Source of the DNA: Rhizobiales bacterium CCH3-A5
GTDB taxonomy: Bacteria > Pseudomonadota > Alphaproteobacteria > Rhizobiales > Beijerinckiaceae
Direction of reading: 5' to 3'
DNA: 25,710 nucleotides
Assembly (NCBI GenBank): GCA_001556025.1
Contig: LSIB01000076.1
Location: 1-25,710 of the forward strand
Shown here: piece after piece, positions 15,123 through 22,536 of the stretch
How the letters are laid out: each line of letters starts with the position of its first letter
Position numbering within the stretch: the stretch's first letter is position 1
Made by a program: the position numbers and the translations under genes
The notes under the pieces: model-generated
What the model was told of the DNA's origin: nothing
The model's input: the letters and a program-made list of their open reading frames with translations, nothing else
Database searches by the model: none

Positions 15123-15191
15123 TGCCCGAAATTGGCAGTCACTGCCAATGACAAGCGGGTGATGCCCGGCAAAGACGGTCATTTTCGGGCA
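15123..15191. promoter_or_regulatory. Nested palindromic operator between scsB-like and SDR genes
   Basis: ATTGGCAGTCACTGCCAAT at 15131-15149 is a perfect 9+1+9 palindrome. It is flanked by TGCCCGAAA (15123-15131) and its exact complement TTTCGGGCA (15183-15191). The site lies in the 193-base gap between two divergent starts (15085 minus, 15279 plus). This looks like the binding site of a dimeric regulator controlling one or both genes. The regulator is not in the immediate neighbourhood. Confidence 0.6.
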
Positions 15192-15278
15192 GTCGCGCAA
15201 AGGCCGGGCCGCGCCATGATGTCGCCGCTCGGCTCCCGTTCAAGTGCCGACCCGACTTTCTGAACCGCGAGCCTGCCG

Positions 15279-16130
15279 ATGTCCCATGCCCAGACCGTCC
15301 TCGTCCCCAATCATGTCGCCGTCGTCACGGGCGGGGCGTCCGGCATCGGCTTTGCCGCCGCGCGCGCCTTTGCCGGGCTCGGCATGAAGGTCGCCATCGC
15401 CGACCGCGACACGGACGGGCTGAAGGCGGCGGGACAGGTTCTCGCGACGCTTGTCGGCGCGGAGAATGTGCTCGCCCTGCCGACGGATGTGGGCCGGCGC
15501 GAGGACATCGTTGCGCTCTACGAGCAGGTGATCGCCCGGTTCGGGGCCGTGCATCTCTTGATGAACAATGCCGGCATGCAGCCGGGCAGCCAGATGTTCG
15601 GCCTATACGAGACCTGGGAGCGGATCATGGCCGTCAATCTCGGAGGCATCGTGCATGGCACGCAGGTCTTCGCGCCCGGCATGATCGCCGGCGGGCAGCC
15701 GGGGCTGATCGTCAACACCGGCTCCAAGCAGGGCATCACCACCCCGCCGGGCGACCCGGCCTACAATGTCTCCAAGGCCGGCGTGAAAGCCTTCACCGAG
15801 GCGTTGCAGCACGAGTTACGCGGCACGGAGGGCTGCCGGGTCAGCGCGCATCTGCTGATCCCCGGCTTCGTCTACACGCCGCTGACGGCGAAGGGGCGGA
15901 CCGAAAAGCCGGCCGGCGCCTGGACGCCGGAGCAGACGGTCGACTTCATGCTCGACAGCCTGAAGCGCGGCGATTTCTACATCCTTTGCCCCGACAACGA
16001 CACGCCGCGCGCGCTCGACGAGAAACGCATGGCCTGGGCGATGGGCGACATCATCGAGAACCGCCCGCCGCTCTCGCGCTGGCACGAGCGCTATGGCGAG
16101 GCGTTCAAGGCGTTTGTGGAGGGGCGGTGA
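15279..16130 (+). CDS. SDR-family NAD(P)-dependent oxidoreductase
   Basis: The 283-aa product is a classical short-chain dehydrogenase. The cofactor loop is TGGASGIG (17-24), the structural motif NNAG is at 96-99, the conserved Asn is at 120 (VNLGG), and the catalytic Ser149-Tyr162-x3-Lys166 triad is present (NTGSKQG, YNVSKAG). An Asp after beta-2 (ADRDTD) suggests NAD(H) preference. The C-terminal part (about 215-283) has extra helical sequence (YILCPDNDTPRALDEKRMAWAMGD) found in SDRs annotated as retinol or broad alcohol dehydrogenases. Substrate unknown. It is divergent from the scsB-like gene and shares its palindromic control region. Confidence 0.9.
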   Translation: MSHAQTVLVPNHVAVVTGGASGIGFAAARAFAGLGMKVAIADRDTDGLKAAGQVLATLVGAENVLALPTDVGRREDIVALYEQVIARFGAVHLLMNNAGMQPGSQMFGLYETWERIMAVNLGGIVHGTQVFAPGMIAGGQPGLIVNTGSKQGITTPPGDPAYNVSKAGVKAFTEALQHELRGTEGCRVSAHLLIPGFVYTPLTAKGRTEKPAGAWTPEQTVDFMLDSLKRGDFYILCPDNDTPRALDEKRMAWAMGDIIENRPPLSRWHERYGEAFKAFVEGR

Positions 16131-16135
16131 GGGAG

Positions 16136-16216
16136 CGTCATGGTCGGGCTCGGCCCGACCATCTCGTGACGAGCTAGCTGGAACAGGAGATGGTCGGGTC
16201 AAGCCCGACCATGACG
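16136..16216. repeat. Double palindrome, 'ATGGTCGGGCTCGGCCCGACCAT' class
   Basis: Arms 16136-16164 and 16188-16216 are reverse complements. Each is also self-palindromic, so the unit can form one long stem or two short hairpins. It lies between convergent genes (SDR stop 16130, ATPase stop 16225) and may terminate transcription from both sides. Confidence 0.85.
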
Positions 16217-16224
16217 TGTCGCAA

Positions 16225-16989
16225 TCAGATCGCAGCTCCATCCGTCACGGTATCAGCTCCCAGCCCCAGCCTGACCGCGCGCACGATCTCGGCCTCTGCC
16301 GCGCCGCCGCGCCTGCGCGGGCGCGGCTCGCCGATGCGGTGCTCGGCAATGATCTGGCCGGGCGCGCCCGACAGCACCACGACCCGGTCAGCGAGATAGG
16401 CGGCCTCGTCGATGTCGTGGGTGACGAAGAGCACGGTCTTGCCGGTCTGTCGCCAGACCCGGATCAACTCGTCCTGCAGGTTTTCCCGCGTCAGCGCGTC
16501 GAGCGCCGAAAACGGCTCGTCCATCAGCAGGATCTCGGGATCGACCGCGAGCGCGCGGGCCAGCGAGACGCGCTGGCGCTGCCCGCCGGAGAGCTGATGC
16601 GGCCAGCGCTGCGCCTGTGGGGCCAAACCGACGAGATCGAGCATCTCATGCGCCCTGGCCAATCGCTCGGCGCGGGGCTTTTGCCCCTCCAGCCCGAAGG
16701 CCACGTTCGAGACGACCTTGCGCCAGGGCAGCAGGCGCGAATCCTGAAAGACCAGCGCGACCGGGCGGCGCGCGCTGTCGGCGGCATGAATCTCGACCTC
16801 GCCTCCGCTGGGCCTGGCGAGCCCCGCGATGACGCGCAGCAGCGTCGATTTGCCGACGCCGGACGGGCCGACGATGGCGAGGAACTCGCCGCGCGCAACG
16901 TCGAGATCGAGCTTGCGCAGCACCTCCGTCCGCTCGCCGTCGCGGCTGAAGGTCAGCGACAGGCCTCTGATCTCGATCACGCTTTCCAT
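16225..16989 (-). CDS. ABC importer ATP-binding protein, SsuB/TauB type
   Basis: From the ATG at 16989 the product is 254 aa. Walker A is GPSGVGKST (41-49), Q-loop Gln82 (LVFQDSRLLPW), signature LSGGQRQR (133-140), Walker B ILLMDEPFSALD (153-164), H-loop THD (His191). The LLPWRKVVSNVAFGL stretch is typical of nitrate/sulfonate/taurine/pyrimidine-precursor importers. Its start lies within the end of the permease gene (13-base overlap). An alternative ATG at 17001 adds four residues. The frame stays open far upstream across the permease, but that part is a shadow. Confidence 0.92.
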   Translation of the reverse strand: MESVIEIRGLSLTFSRDGERTEVLRKLDLDVARGEFLAIVGPSGVGKSTLLRVIAGLARPSGGEVEIHAADSARRPVALVFQDSRLLPWRKVVSNVAFGLEGQKPRAERLARAHEMLDLVGLAPQAQRWPHQLSGGQRQRVSLARALAVDPEILLMDEPFSALDALTRENLQDELIRVWRQTGKTVLFVTHDIDEAAYLADRVVVLSGAPGQIIAEHRIGEPRPRRRGGAAEAEIVRAVRLGLGADTVTDGAAI

Positions 16990-17735
16990 CGCAGCACCCA
17001 TTTCTGGAACGCCACGAAGAGCGTGTCGAGCGCGCCATACAAGCCCGCCATGGTCAGCATGTAGACCACGACGATATCGGTCGCGAGCAGGCTGGAGGCC
17101 TGCATCATGCGCTGGCCGACGCCGGCGACGCCGAAGATTTCGGCCGCGACCACCGCCATCCAGGCCTGGCCGAGCGCGGTGCGGATGCCGACCAGGATGC
17201 CGGGCATCGCGGCGGGCAGCAGAATCTTGGTCAGGCGCTGCCATGCCGAGTTGAAGCCGAAGGCGTCGGCCACCTCGATCAGGTCGCGATCGACCCCGCG
17301 AATGGCGCCCTGGGCCGCGAAGAACACGATCCAGAACACGCCGATGGCGATGATGAACACCGCCGCCGACGGATTGACGCCGAACCAGATGATGGCGAAG
17401 GGCACCCAGGCAAGGCCGGGGATGGGCCGCAGCACGCGCACGACCCAGGCGGTGGCTTCCTCTGCCGTGCGCGACATGCCGACCAGCACGCCGAGCGCGA
17501 CGCCCAGCACCGAGCCGGTGATCAGGCCGGTAAAGTAATGCCCGAGCGAGCCGAGGATGGCCGAGAACCACGCGCCGGAGCTTATCTCGCGCCAGAACGC
17601 TCGCGGCAGCGCGCTGGGCCCCGGCAGGAAGGCGGGGTTGACGAAGCCGAAACGGGGAATCGCCTCCCAAAGCAGCAGGAAGGCGACGAGGCCGGCGAGC
17701 GCCAGCGCCGGGGCGCGGAGGGAGGAGAGGGTCAC
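16977..17735 (-). CDS. ABC importer permease, SsuC/TauC type
   Basis: The 252-aa product has about six membrane helices and the cytoplasmic EAA-like loop (EVADAFGFNSAWQRLTKILLP, about 156-176) that contacts the ATPase. The stretches PGLAWVPFAIIWFGVNP and LGQAWMAVVAAEIFG are characteristic of SsuC/TauC-like permeases. The start is a GTG at 17735 with a weak ribosome-binding site. Upstream lies a palindromic repeat, then the binding-protein gene, so the three genes share one direction but have a 149-base gap between the first two. Confidence 0.92.
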   Translation of the reverse strand: MTLSSLRAPALALAGLVAFLLLWEAIPRFGFVNPAFLPGPSALPRAFWREISSGAWFSAILGSLGHYFTGLITGSVLGVALGVLVGMSRTAEEATAWVVRVLRPIPGLAWVPFAIIWFGVNPSAAVFIIAIGVFWIVFFAAQGAIRGVDRDLIEVADAFGFNSAWQRLTKILLPAAMPGILVGIRTALGQAWMAVVAAEIFGVAGVGQRMMQASSLLATDIVVVYMLTMAGLYGALDTLFVAFQKWVLRWKA

Positions 17736-17784
17736 GTCGCTGAGACCATTCGTTACAGGTCAACGCTCGATAGCGCGGCCAGCC

Positions 17785-17870
17785 CGTCATGGCGAGGAGC
17801 GTCAGCGACGAAGCAATCCAGGGGCGGAGAGCGCGCTGCCCTGGATTGCTTCGCTGCGCTCGCAATGACG
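17785..17870. repeat. Intergenic palindrome, second copy of the 'GCGAAGCAATCCA' class
   Basis: Arms 17785-17820 and 17842-17870 are imperfect reverse complements (the left arm has a small insertion and mismatches). It matches the element at 6162-6242. It sits inside an ABC operon, between the binding-protein stop (17885) and the permease start (17735). There it could lower downstream expression or protect the upstream mRNA end, giving more binding protein than permease. Confidence 0.85.
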
Positions 17871-17884
17871 ACGAGGCGCTGCGC

Positions 17885-18913
17885 TCACCCGCCCGCCTTG
17901 ACCGCCTTATCGTAGAACTGCGTCTCGAACAGGCCGTCGAAGGGCAGTTCCTTCTCGAGCGAGCCGAGCTTGACCTGATAGGCCTGCATGGCGCGCGAGG
18001 GCTCGATGATCTTGCGCGGGTCGATCTCGAAGGTCGAGGCCGGCGAGGTCAGCGCCTTGCGGATCAGCTCGGGGTCGACGATGCCCTTGCCGAGCGCCGC
18101 CCCGACATGAGGCGCGGCCCTGTCCGGGTTCTTCGCGATCAGATCGGCGGCGCGGACCAGGCTGTTGACCAGTTTCTGCACGGCCTCGGGGTTCTTCATG
18201 ACGAAAGCGCCCGAGCCCGCGACGACGGTGCCGGGCTGGCCCGGAAACAGTTCCTGCCCGCCGGCGATGAGCCTGATGCCGGGATTGCGGGTCTGGACGA
18301 TGGTCAGCGCCGGCTCGCGCACGATCGCGCCCTCGACTGCCGCCGCCAGCACGGCCTGCTGCGTCGCGTCGATGCCCATCGGCACGATCTCGACATCGGC
18401 CTTGTCGGCCTTGGCGACCTCCCAGAGCCAGTACTGAAGCGTCGTATTGGGCACCGAGCCGGCCGGCTGGGTGGCCAGTCGCGCCGGCTTGCCGGTCGCG
18501 GCCTTGTGCGCCTTGAAGGCGGCGGCCGGGGCCGTCCCGGGCGTGAAGAATTTTGCCAGCGTAGGGGCTGCGACGAAGACGTTCTCGGCGATGGCGGTCG
18601 CGGCCACGACGCGGACATCGACATTGCGCGAGCGGGCGACCGCCAACGGGGCGATGCCGGCGACGTAGAAGTCGATCGTGCCCGAGGCGACGGCCTGGAT
18701 CATGTTGGGGCCGGATTCGAACACGGTGAAGACCGGATTGATTCCCGCCTCCTTCAGCCAGCCCTCGCCATTGGCGACGAAGACCGGGGCGGTGCCGATG
18801 ATCGGGATATAGCCGATGCGGGCCGTGACCGGCGTGCCTTGAGCGTGGGCGCCAGCGAACGGCGCGGCAGCGAGCAACGAGGAGCCTGCGAGCAGGAAGC
18901 GGCGGCGATCCAT
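17885..18913 (-). CDS. ABC importer substrate-binding protein, SsuA/TauA/NMT1 type
   Basis: The 342-aa product begins with a twin-arginine-like MDRRRFLLAG signal (cleavage near AHAQ). The periplasmic domain opens with IGYIPIIGTAPVFVANGEGWLKEAGI and carries GPNMIQAVASGTIDFYVAGIAP, the hallmark of SsuA/TauA/ThiY-like binding proteins. Ligands in this family include sulfonates, taurine, nitrate and thiamine precursors; the sequence alone does not decide. The RRRF motif suggests Tat export. The gene is divergent from a DecR-like Lrp regulator with A/T-rich operator-like DNA between, so sulfur-compound uptake is the working guess. Confidence 0.9.
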   Translation of the reverse strand: MDRRRFLLAGSSLLAAAPFAGAHAQGTPVTARIGYIPIIGTAPVFVANGEGWLKEAGINPVFTVFESGPNMIQAVASGTIDFYVAGIAPLAVARSRNVDVRVVAATAIAENVFVAAPTLAKFFTPGTAPAAAFKAHKAATGKPARLATQPAGSVPNTTLQYWLWEVAKADKADVEIVPMGIDATQQAVLAAAVEGAIVREPALTIVQTRNPGIRLIAGGQELFPGQPGTVVAGSGAFVMKNPEAVQKLVNSLVRAADLIAKNPDRAAPHVGAALGKGIVDPELIRKALTSPASTFEIDPRKIIEPSRAMQAYQVKLGSLEKELPFDGLFETQFYDKAVKAGG

Positions 18914-18964
18914 CGATCAAATCCTTCGTCGAAACGGGCCGTGAAATGCCCTATTGACTGTTTG

Positions 18965-19053
18965 AGAAAAGGATTTTCTATCTGATTGCAAGGTATCGAC
19001 CTCAAAAAGATGATTATTCTCTTCAAGCCATCGGCGACAGAGATAATTGTCTC
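18965..19053. promoter_or_regulatory. Lrp-type operator region and minus-strand promoter
   Basis: The gap 18914-19073 is strikingly A/T-rich. AGAAAA-GGA-TTTTCT at 18965-18979 is a perfect 6+3+6 palindrome close to the Lrp consensus (AG..WATTWT.CT). GAGATAATTGTCTC at 19040-19053 is a second near-perfect palindrome. On the minus strand TTGAGG (complement of 19000-19005) and GATAGA (complement of 18977-18982) are spaced 17 bases, forming a plausible promoter for the binding-protein gene that overlaps the first palindrome. Control by the adjacent Lrp-family gene is inferred. Confidence 0.55.
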
Positions 19054-19073
19054 CCAATCGACGGATTGCGAGA

Positions 19074-19541
19074 ATGGATCAGATCGACCGTAAAATCCTG
19101 ACGGTGCTGCAGGGCGACGCCAACATCTCGATCGCCGAACTGGCGGACAAGGTGGGGCTCTCGCAGACGCCGTGCTGGAAGCGGATCCAGAAGCTCGAAC
19201 AGGCCGGCGTGATCATCAAGCGCGTCGCGCTGGTCGCGCCCGAGAAGATCGGATTGGGGCTGACCGTCTTCGTCCAGATCGAGACCGCCGATCATTCCGG
19301 GCCGTGGCTGGAGAAGTTCGCGCAGATGGTCTCCTCGATGCCCGAAGTGATGGAGTTCTACCGGATGGCGGGCGACGTCGACTACATGCTGCGGGTGGTG
19401 GTGGCCGACATGGCGGCCTACGACACCTTCTACAAGAAGCTGATCGAGACGATTCCGCTGAAGAACGTGACGTCACGCTTCGCGATGGAGCGGATCAAGG
19501 CGACGACGGCCTACAAGGTGCCGGAGTTGGCGCGGGTGTGA
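19074..19541 (+). CDS. Lrp/AsnC-family regulator, DecR-like
   Basis: From the ATG at 19074 the product is 155 aa. It has an N-terminal helix-turn-helix (about 1-60: MDQIDRKILTVLQ, then SQTPCWKRIQKLEQAGVI) and a C-terminal RAM ligand-sensing domain (about 65-150: KIGLGLTVFVQIETADHS, MPEVMEFYRMAGDVDYMLRVVVADMAAYDTFYKKL). The TPCWKR, EKIGLGLTxFV and FAMExIK segments are very close to what I recall of E. coli DecR (YbaO), a cysteine-responsive activator of cysteine detoxification. A TTG at 19047 would add nine residues but overlaps the operator-like palindrome. Divergence from the SsuABC-like importer suggests it controls that system and perhaps itself. Confidence 0.92.
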   Translation: MDQIDRKILTVLQGDANISIAELADKVGLSQTPCWKRIQKLEQAGVIIKRVALVAPEKIGLGLTVFVQIETADHSGPWLEKFAQMVSSMPEVMEFYRMAGDVDYMLRVVVADMAAYDTFYKKLIETIPLKNVTSRFAMERIKATTAYKVPELARV

Positions 19542-19557
19542 GCGGTGCGGCCTCGGC

Positions 19558-19597
19558 CGTCATCCAAGACACAGCGAAGCGGGGCTCCGGGATGACG
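19558..19597. terminator. Inverted repeat between convergent genes
   Basis: CGTCATCC (19558-19565) and GGATGACG (19590-19597) are perfect complements flanking a 24-base loop. The element lies between the convergent stops at 19541 and 19627. It resembles half of a common Rhizobiales 'GTCATCCCGGA' palindrome and may work as a weak two-way terminator; no U-tract is present. Confidence 0.4.
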
Positions 19598-19626
19598 TCG
19601 TGGTAACGTGGAGGTAGCGTAAACCC

Positions 19627-20382
19627 TCAAGACCGCCCGCCATCCACCGACAGCACCTGTCCGGTGATCCAGCCGGCCTGCTCACTCAGGAAGAACAGCG
19701 TCGCGTTCGCGATATCTTCAGCCGTCCCGAGCCTGCGGGTGTGGATGCTCTCGACCAGTCGCTTCTGACCTTCCGGCCCGTAACTCTCCCATTGCCGCTC
19801 GGTCGCGGGGTTGGAGCGCACGAAGCCCGGCGCGACGGAATTGACCATTATCCCGTGCGGGCCGAACTCCCAGGCGAGCTGCTTGGTCAGGCCCACCAGC
19901 GCGTGCTTGGCGCTGGCATAGGCCTGGATGCCGGTGAGGCTGGGTCTCAGCCCCGCGCCCGAGGAGATGGTGACGATGCGGCCGTAGCCCGCCTGCTTCA
20001 TCGCTGGCGCTGCGGCCTGCGCCAGCCAGAAGGCGGAATCGACATTGGCGGCGAAGATGACGCGCCAGTCGGCCTCGGAGATCGCCTCGATCGGCCGGCC
20101 AACCTGCCCGCGCACGCCGCCTGCGGCATGGACCAACAGGTCGAGCCGACCGCCGCCCGAAACGATGTTAGCGACCAGCGTCTGCGCGGCCTGCGCCGAA
20201 CCGAGATCGGCGGCATGGCCGGTCGCGCCGAGTTCTGAAGCGGTCGCCGCCACGCCCTCAGTGTCGATGTCCGCCAGATGCACGGTCGCGCCTGCCTCGA
20301 CCAGAGCGGCGGCGATGGCGCGGCCGATGCCCTGGGCTGCGCCGGTGACGAGGGCTACGCGGTCATCGAAACGGATCTGCAT
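19627..20382 (-). CDS. SDR-family NAD(P)-dependent oxidoreductase (FabG-like)
   Basis: The 251-aa product is a classical SDR: TGAAQGIG (13-20), an Asp at the end of beta-2 (HLADIDTEG) favouring NAD(H), Asn113 (AANVDS), Ser140/141, Tyr155 and Lys159 (YASAK), and the C-terminal ITGQVLSVDGG. The family reduces or oxidises alcohol/ketone groups. The start lies 28 bases inside the preceding ketopantoate-reductase-like gene, so the two are translated together. In this cluster it could act on a hydroxy or keto intermediate made by the upstream enzymes. It is the last gene of the run. Confidence 0.92.
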   Translation of the reverse strand: MQIRFDDRVALVTGAAQGIGRAIAAALVEAGATVHLADIDTEGVAATASELGATGHAADLGSAQAAQTLVANIVSGGGRLDLLVHAAGGVRGQVGRPIEAISEADWRVIFAANVDSAFWLAQAAAPAMKQAGYGRIVTISSGAGLRPSLTGIQAYASAKHALVGLTKQLAWEFGPHGIMVNSVAPGFVRSNPATERQWESYGPEGQKRLVESIHTRRLGTAEDIANATLFFLSEQAGWITGQVLSVDGGRS

Positions 20383-21392
20383 CGGTCGATCAGCACTTTC
20401 AGGGTCTCGAAGGCCATCGGACGGCGGCCGTCCTCGATATCGTGGATCAGCGCGACCAGCGTCTCGATCGCCGGCGTCGGCACGCCAGCCTCAGCGCCCA
20501 GTTCCGCAATGACCCCGATCTGCGGGTCGACCTCGGTCCGGCGCTTGCGCACGGCGAGATCGCGCCAGATGCCGGAATGGGTCTTTGCGGTTCTGGACGT
20601 GTAGTCGGCGAGCCAGGCGATCGTCTCGACCTGCTGCACTTCGGGCGCGCCCGGCGCGAAGACCAGCGGGTCGAATTCGCCGAAGCCGAGCGAGGCGACG
20701 CCGCGCGCCCCCGCAACCGCGCCGACCTCGCGGCCGAGCGCGAGCCAGACCGGCAGGCGCTGCGGATCGGCGAAATTGGCCGACATCGAATCGTTGGTCA
20801 GCGCCGTGCCGAACAGCATCGCGCCATAGGCCAGCTTGCCCCAGAGATAGCCCCAAATGTTGTCGGTCAGGATCGAATCGGCGTCGAACAGCGTCAGCAG
20901 GCGATGCATTTCGCGGACGCGCGGCGTCATCGCCCCGTCGATCTCGCCGACGACGACCGCGCCGCGATTGCCGTAGAGAATGTCGCCCGGCCCGTGCCAG
21001 TCCGCGCCGAAATTGACGAAGCAGCCCATGGTGCGGGCCTCGCCGACTGCCTTGGCGATCGCGATCTCGTTGAGGCCGTTCTGGGCCGAGAGAAGGAAGC
21101 CGTCCGTCGCGAGATGGGGTTTGAGCGTATCGAGCGCGGCCTGCGTTGCGCCCGCCTTCACGGCGAGCACGATGCGGGAATAGACGCCGGTCAGTTCGGC
21201 AGGCGTCACGGCCGGGATCACCTGGCGAAATTCCTCGATCGGTCCGGTGATTGACAGCCCCGTCGTACGGCAGGCCTCGACATGGTCCGGCACGATGTCG
21301 ACGAGCAGGACGGGCACGCCGGCGCGCGCCCAGTAAGCGCCCAGCGTGCCGCCGATCGCGCCCGCGCCCCAGATCAGGATGGGTTCGCTCAC
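20355..21392 (-). CDS. Ketopantoate reductase-like oxidoreductase (ApbA/PanE family)
   Basis: The 345-aa product has the N-terminal Rossmann loop GAGAIGG (9-15) and the family motifs VKAGATQAALD, SAQNGLNE (102-109) and WGKLAYGA (Lys186, in the place of the PanE catalytic lysine). The C-terminal half is the all-helical ApbA_C domain. It is about 40 residues longer than E. coli PanE, and the cluster has no other pantothenate gene, so it more likely reduces or oxidises another 2-keto/2-hydroxy acid in a catabolic route. It overlaps the asparaginase-like gene upstream by 4 bases (ATGA) and the SDR downstream by 28 bases. Confidence 0.88.
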   Translation of the reverse strand: MSEPILIWGAGAIGGTLGAYWARAGVPVLLVDIVPDHVEACRTTGLSITGPIEEFRQVIPAVTPAELTGVYSRIVLAVKAGATQAALDTLKPHLATDGFLLSAQNGLNEIAIAKAVGEARTMGCFVNFGADWHGPGDILYGNRGAVVVGEIDGAMTPRVREMHRLLTLFDADSILTDNIWGYLWGKLAYGAMLFGTALTNDSMSANFADPQRLPVWLALGREVGAVAGARGVASLGFGEFDPLVFAPGAPEVQQVETIAWLADYTSRTAKTHSGIWRDLAVRKRRTEVDPQIGVIAELGAEAGVPTPAIETLVALIHDIEDGRRPMAFETLKVLIDRCRSVSMTA

Positions 21393-22342
21393 GCCTGGCC
21401 CGCCGTTTCGACCTCGGCATGGGTCGCGACATGCACCACGCCATCCGGCGTGACCCAGCCGCGATACATGCCCTCGGAGTTGTAGGGCGCGACGATCGAC
21501 CCGTCCGCGCCGACAGCGACCAGCCCTGCGCCGATTTTATGCGCGGTCAGCTCGGCCAGCACCGCGTCGGTCGCGTCCTTCAGGCTCAGACCCCTGTAGG
21601 CGACCAGCGACGCGACCTCGTGGCCGACGCAGTAGCGCATGAAGTATTCGCCCTTGCCGGTGCCCGAGACGGCGCAGCGGCCGTCGCGGGCATAGGTGCC
21701 GGCCCCGATGATCGGCGAGTCGCCGACGCGGCCGACCGGCTTGTTGGTGTAGCCGCCGGTCGAGGTCGCGGCCGCCAGATGGCCGGCCTCGTCGCAGGCG
21801 ACGGCGCCGACCGTGCCGTGTTTTTCCGCCTCGCTGGCCTCCGAGGCCGTGCCGACCAGCTCCCTGATCTTCATCGAGGACAGGTTTTTGCGCCGCCGCT
21901 CGGTCGAGAAGAACTCGTTCTCGACCATGTCGAGGCCTTCGTGCTCGGCGAAGACGTCTCCAGCCGCACCCGCCAGCAGGAGGGGATCGCCGCGCTGCAT
22001 CAGCGCCCTGGCGGCGCTGACCGGATTGCGGATACGTCTGACGCCTGCGAGCGCGCCGGCGGCCAGCGTCGCCCCGTCCATGATCGAGGCGTCGAGCTCA
22101 TGTTCGCCATCGGCATTGAAGGCTGAGCCATGGCCGGCGTTGAAATGAGGCGAATCCTCCATGACGCGCACGGCGGCCTCGACGGCGTCGATGGCGGAAC
22201 CGCCTCCGGTCAGGATGCTCCAGCCGGCGCGCAGCGAAGCGGCGAGATGGGCCTTGGCCTCGCTCCACTCGGCCTCGGTCATCTCGGATTTCGGCAAGGT
22301 GCCGCAGCCGCCATGGATGGCGAGAGCGATGTTGTTGGTCAT
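21389..22342 (-). CDS. Isoaspartyl peptidase / L-asparaginase (Ntn-hydrolase)
   Basis: The 317-aa product is a plant-type asparaginase. It starts with IALAIHGGCGT, has the NAGHGSAFN loop (68-76), the autocleavage site HG-TVGAV (cleaved between Gly176 and nucleophile Thr177), then GRVGDSPIIGAGTYA and SGTGKGEYFMR, which form the substrate pocket. The proenzyme would self-cleave into alpha and beta chains and release Asp from beta-aspartyl peptides or Asn. The usual loop reads NAGRGA; here His replaces Arg. The linker before Thr177 is short. It overlaps the next gene by 4 bases. With an orphan binding protein upstream it may process imported peptides or amides. Confidence 0.93.
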   Translation of the reverse strand: MTNNIALAIHGGCGTLPKSEMTEAEWSEAKAHLAASLRAGWSILTGGGSAIDAVEAAVRVMEDSPHFNAGHGSAFNADGEHELDASIMDGATLAAGALAGVRRIRNPVSAARALMQRGDPLLLAGAAGDVFAEHEGLDMVENEFFSTERRRKNLSSMKIRELVGTASEASEAEKHGTVGAVACDEAGHLAAATSTGGYTNKPVGRVGDSPIIGAGTYARDGRCAVSGTGKGEYFMRYCVGHEVASLVAYRGLSLKDATDAVLAELTAHKIGAGLVAVGADGSIVAPYNSEGMYRGWVTPDGVVHVATHAEVETAGQA

Positions 22343-22365
22343 GAGACGACGGAACCTCGACGGAA

Positions 22366-22524
22366 ACCCCTCCCCCTTGTGGGGAGGGGCAGGGGTGGGG
22401 GGCGAACGACCGGGTGAGCGAGGAGAAGGAAAGGTATTGGACGAGCGAAGGCGCCTTGCCCATCAACGACGAGCTTTGCCTTTTCGCCCCCCACCCCAAC
22501 CCCTCCCCACCAGGGGGAGGGGCT
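22366..22524. repeat. Inverted repeat pair, 'CCCCTCCCC' family
   Basis: Arms 22366-22404 and 22484-22524 are near reverse complements; each also folds on itself (CCCTCCCCC-TTGT-GGGGAGGGG type). They fill the 194-base gap between the binding-protein stop (22537) and the isoaspartyl peptidase start (22342). The 80-base core has no ORF I can support. It carries the motif GGGGCGAACGACCGGG, repeated at 25604-25618. The element splits the gene run and may reduce read-through. Confidence 0.8.
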
Positions 22525-22536
22525 AGCGCAGCGACC

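Noticed and set aside
13139..15151. 670-codon open frame on the plus strand opposite the scsB-like gene
   Set aside because: It is antisense to a clear 722-aa reductase, is rich in Arg/Gly/Asp/Glu with no domain, and is what third-position GC bias produces opposite a real gene.
17001..17865. Upstream extension of the SsuB-like ATPase to 546 aa
   Set aside because: That part is an out-of-frame reading of the permease gene and the palindromic repeat.
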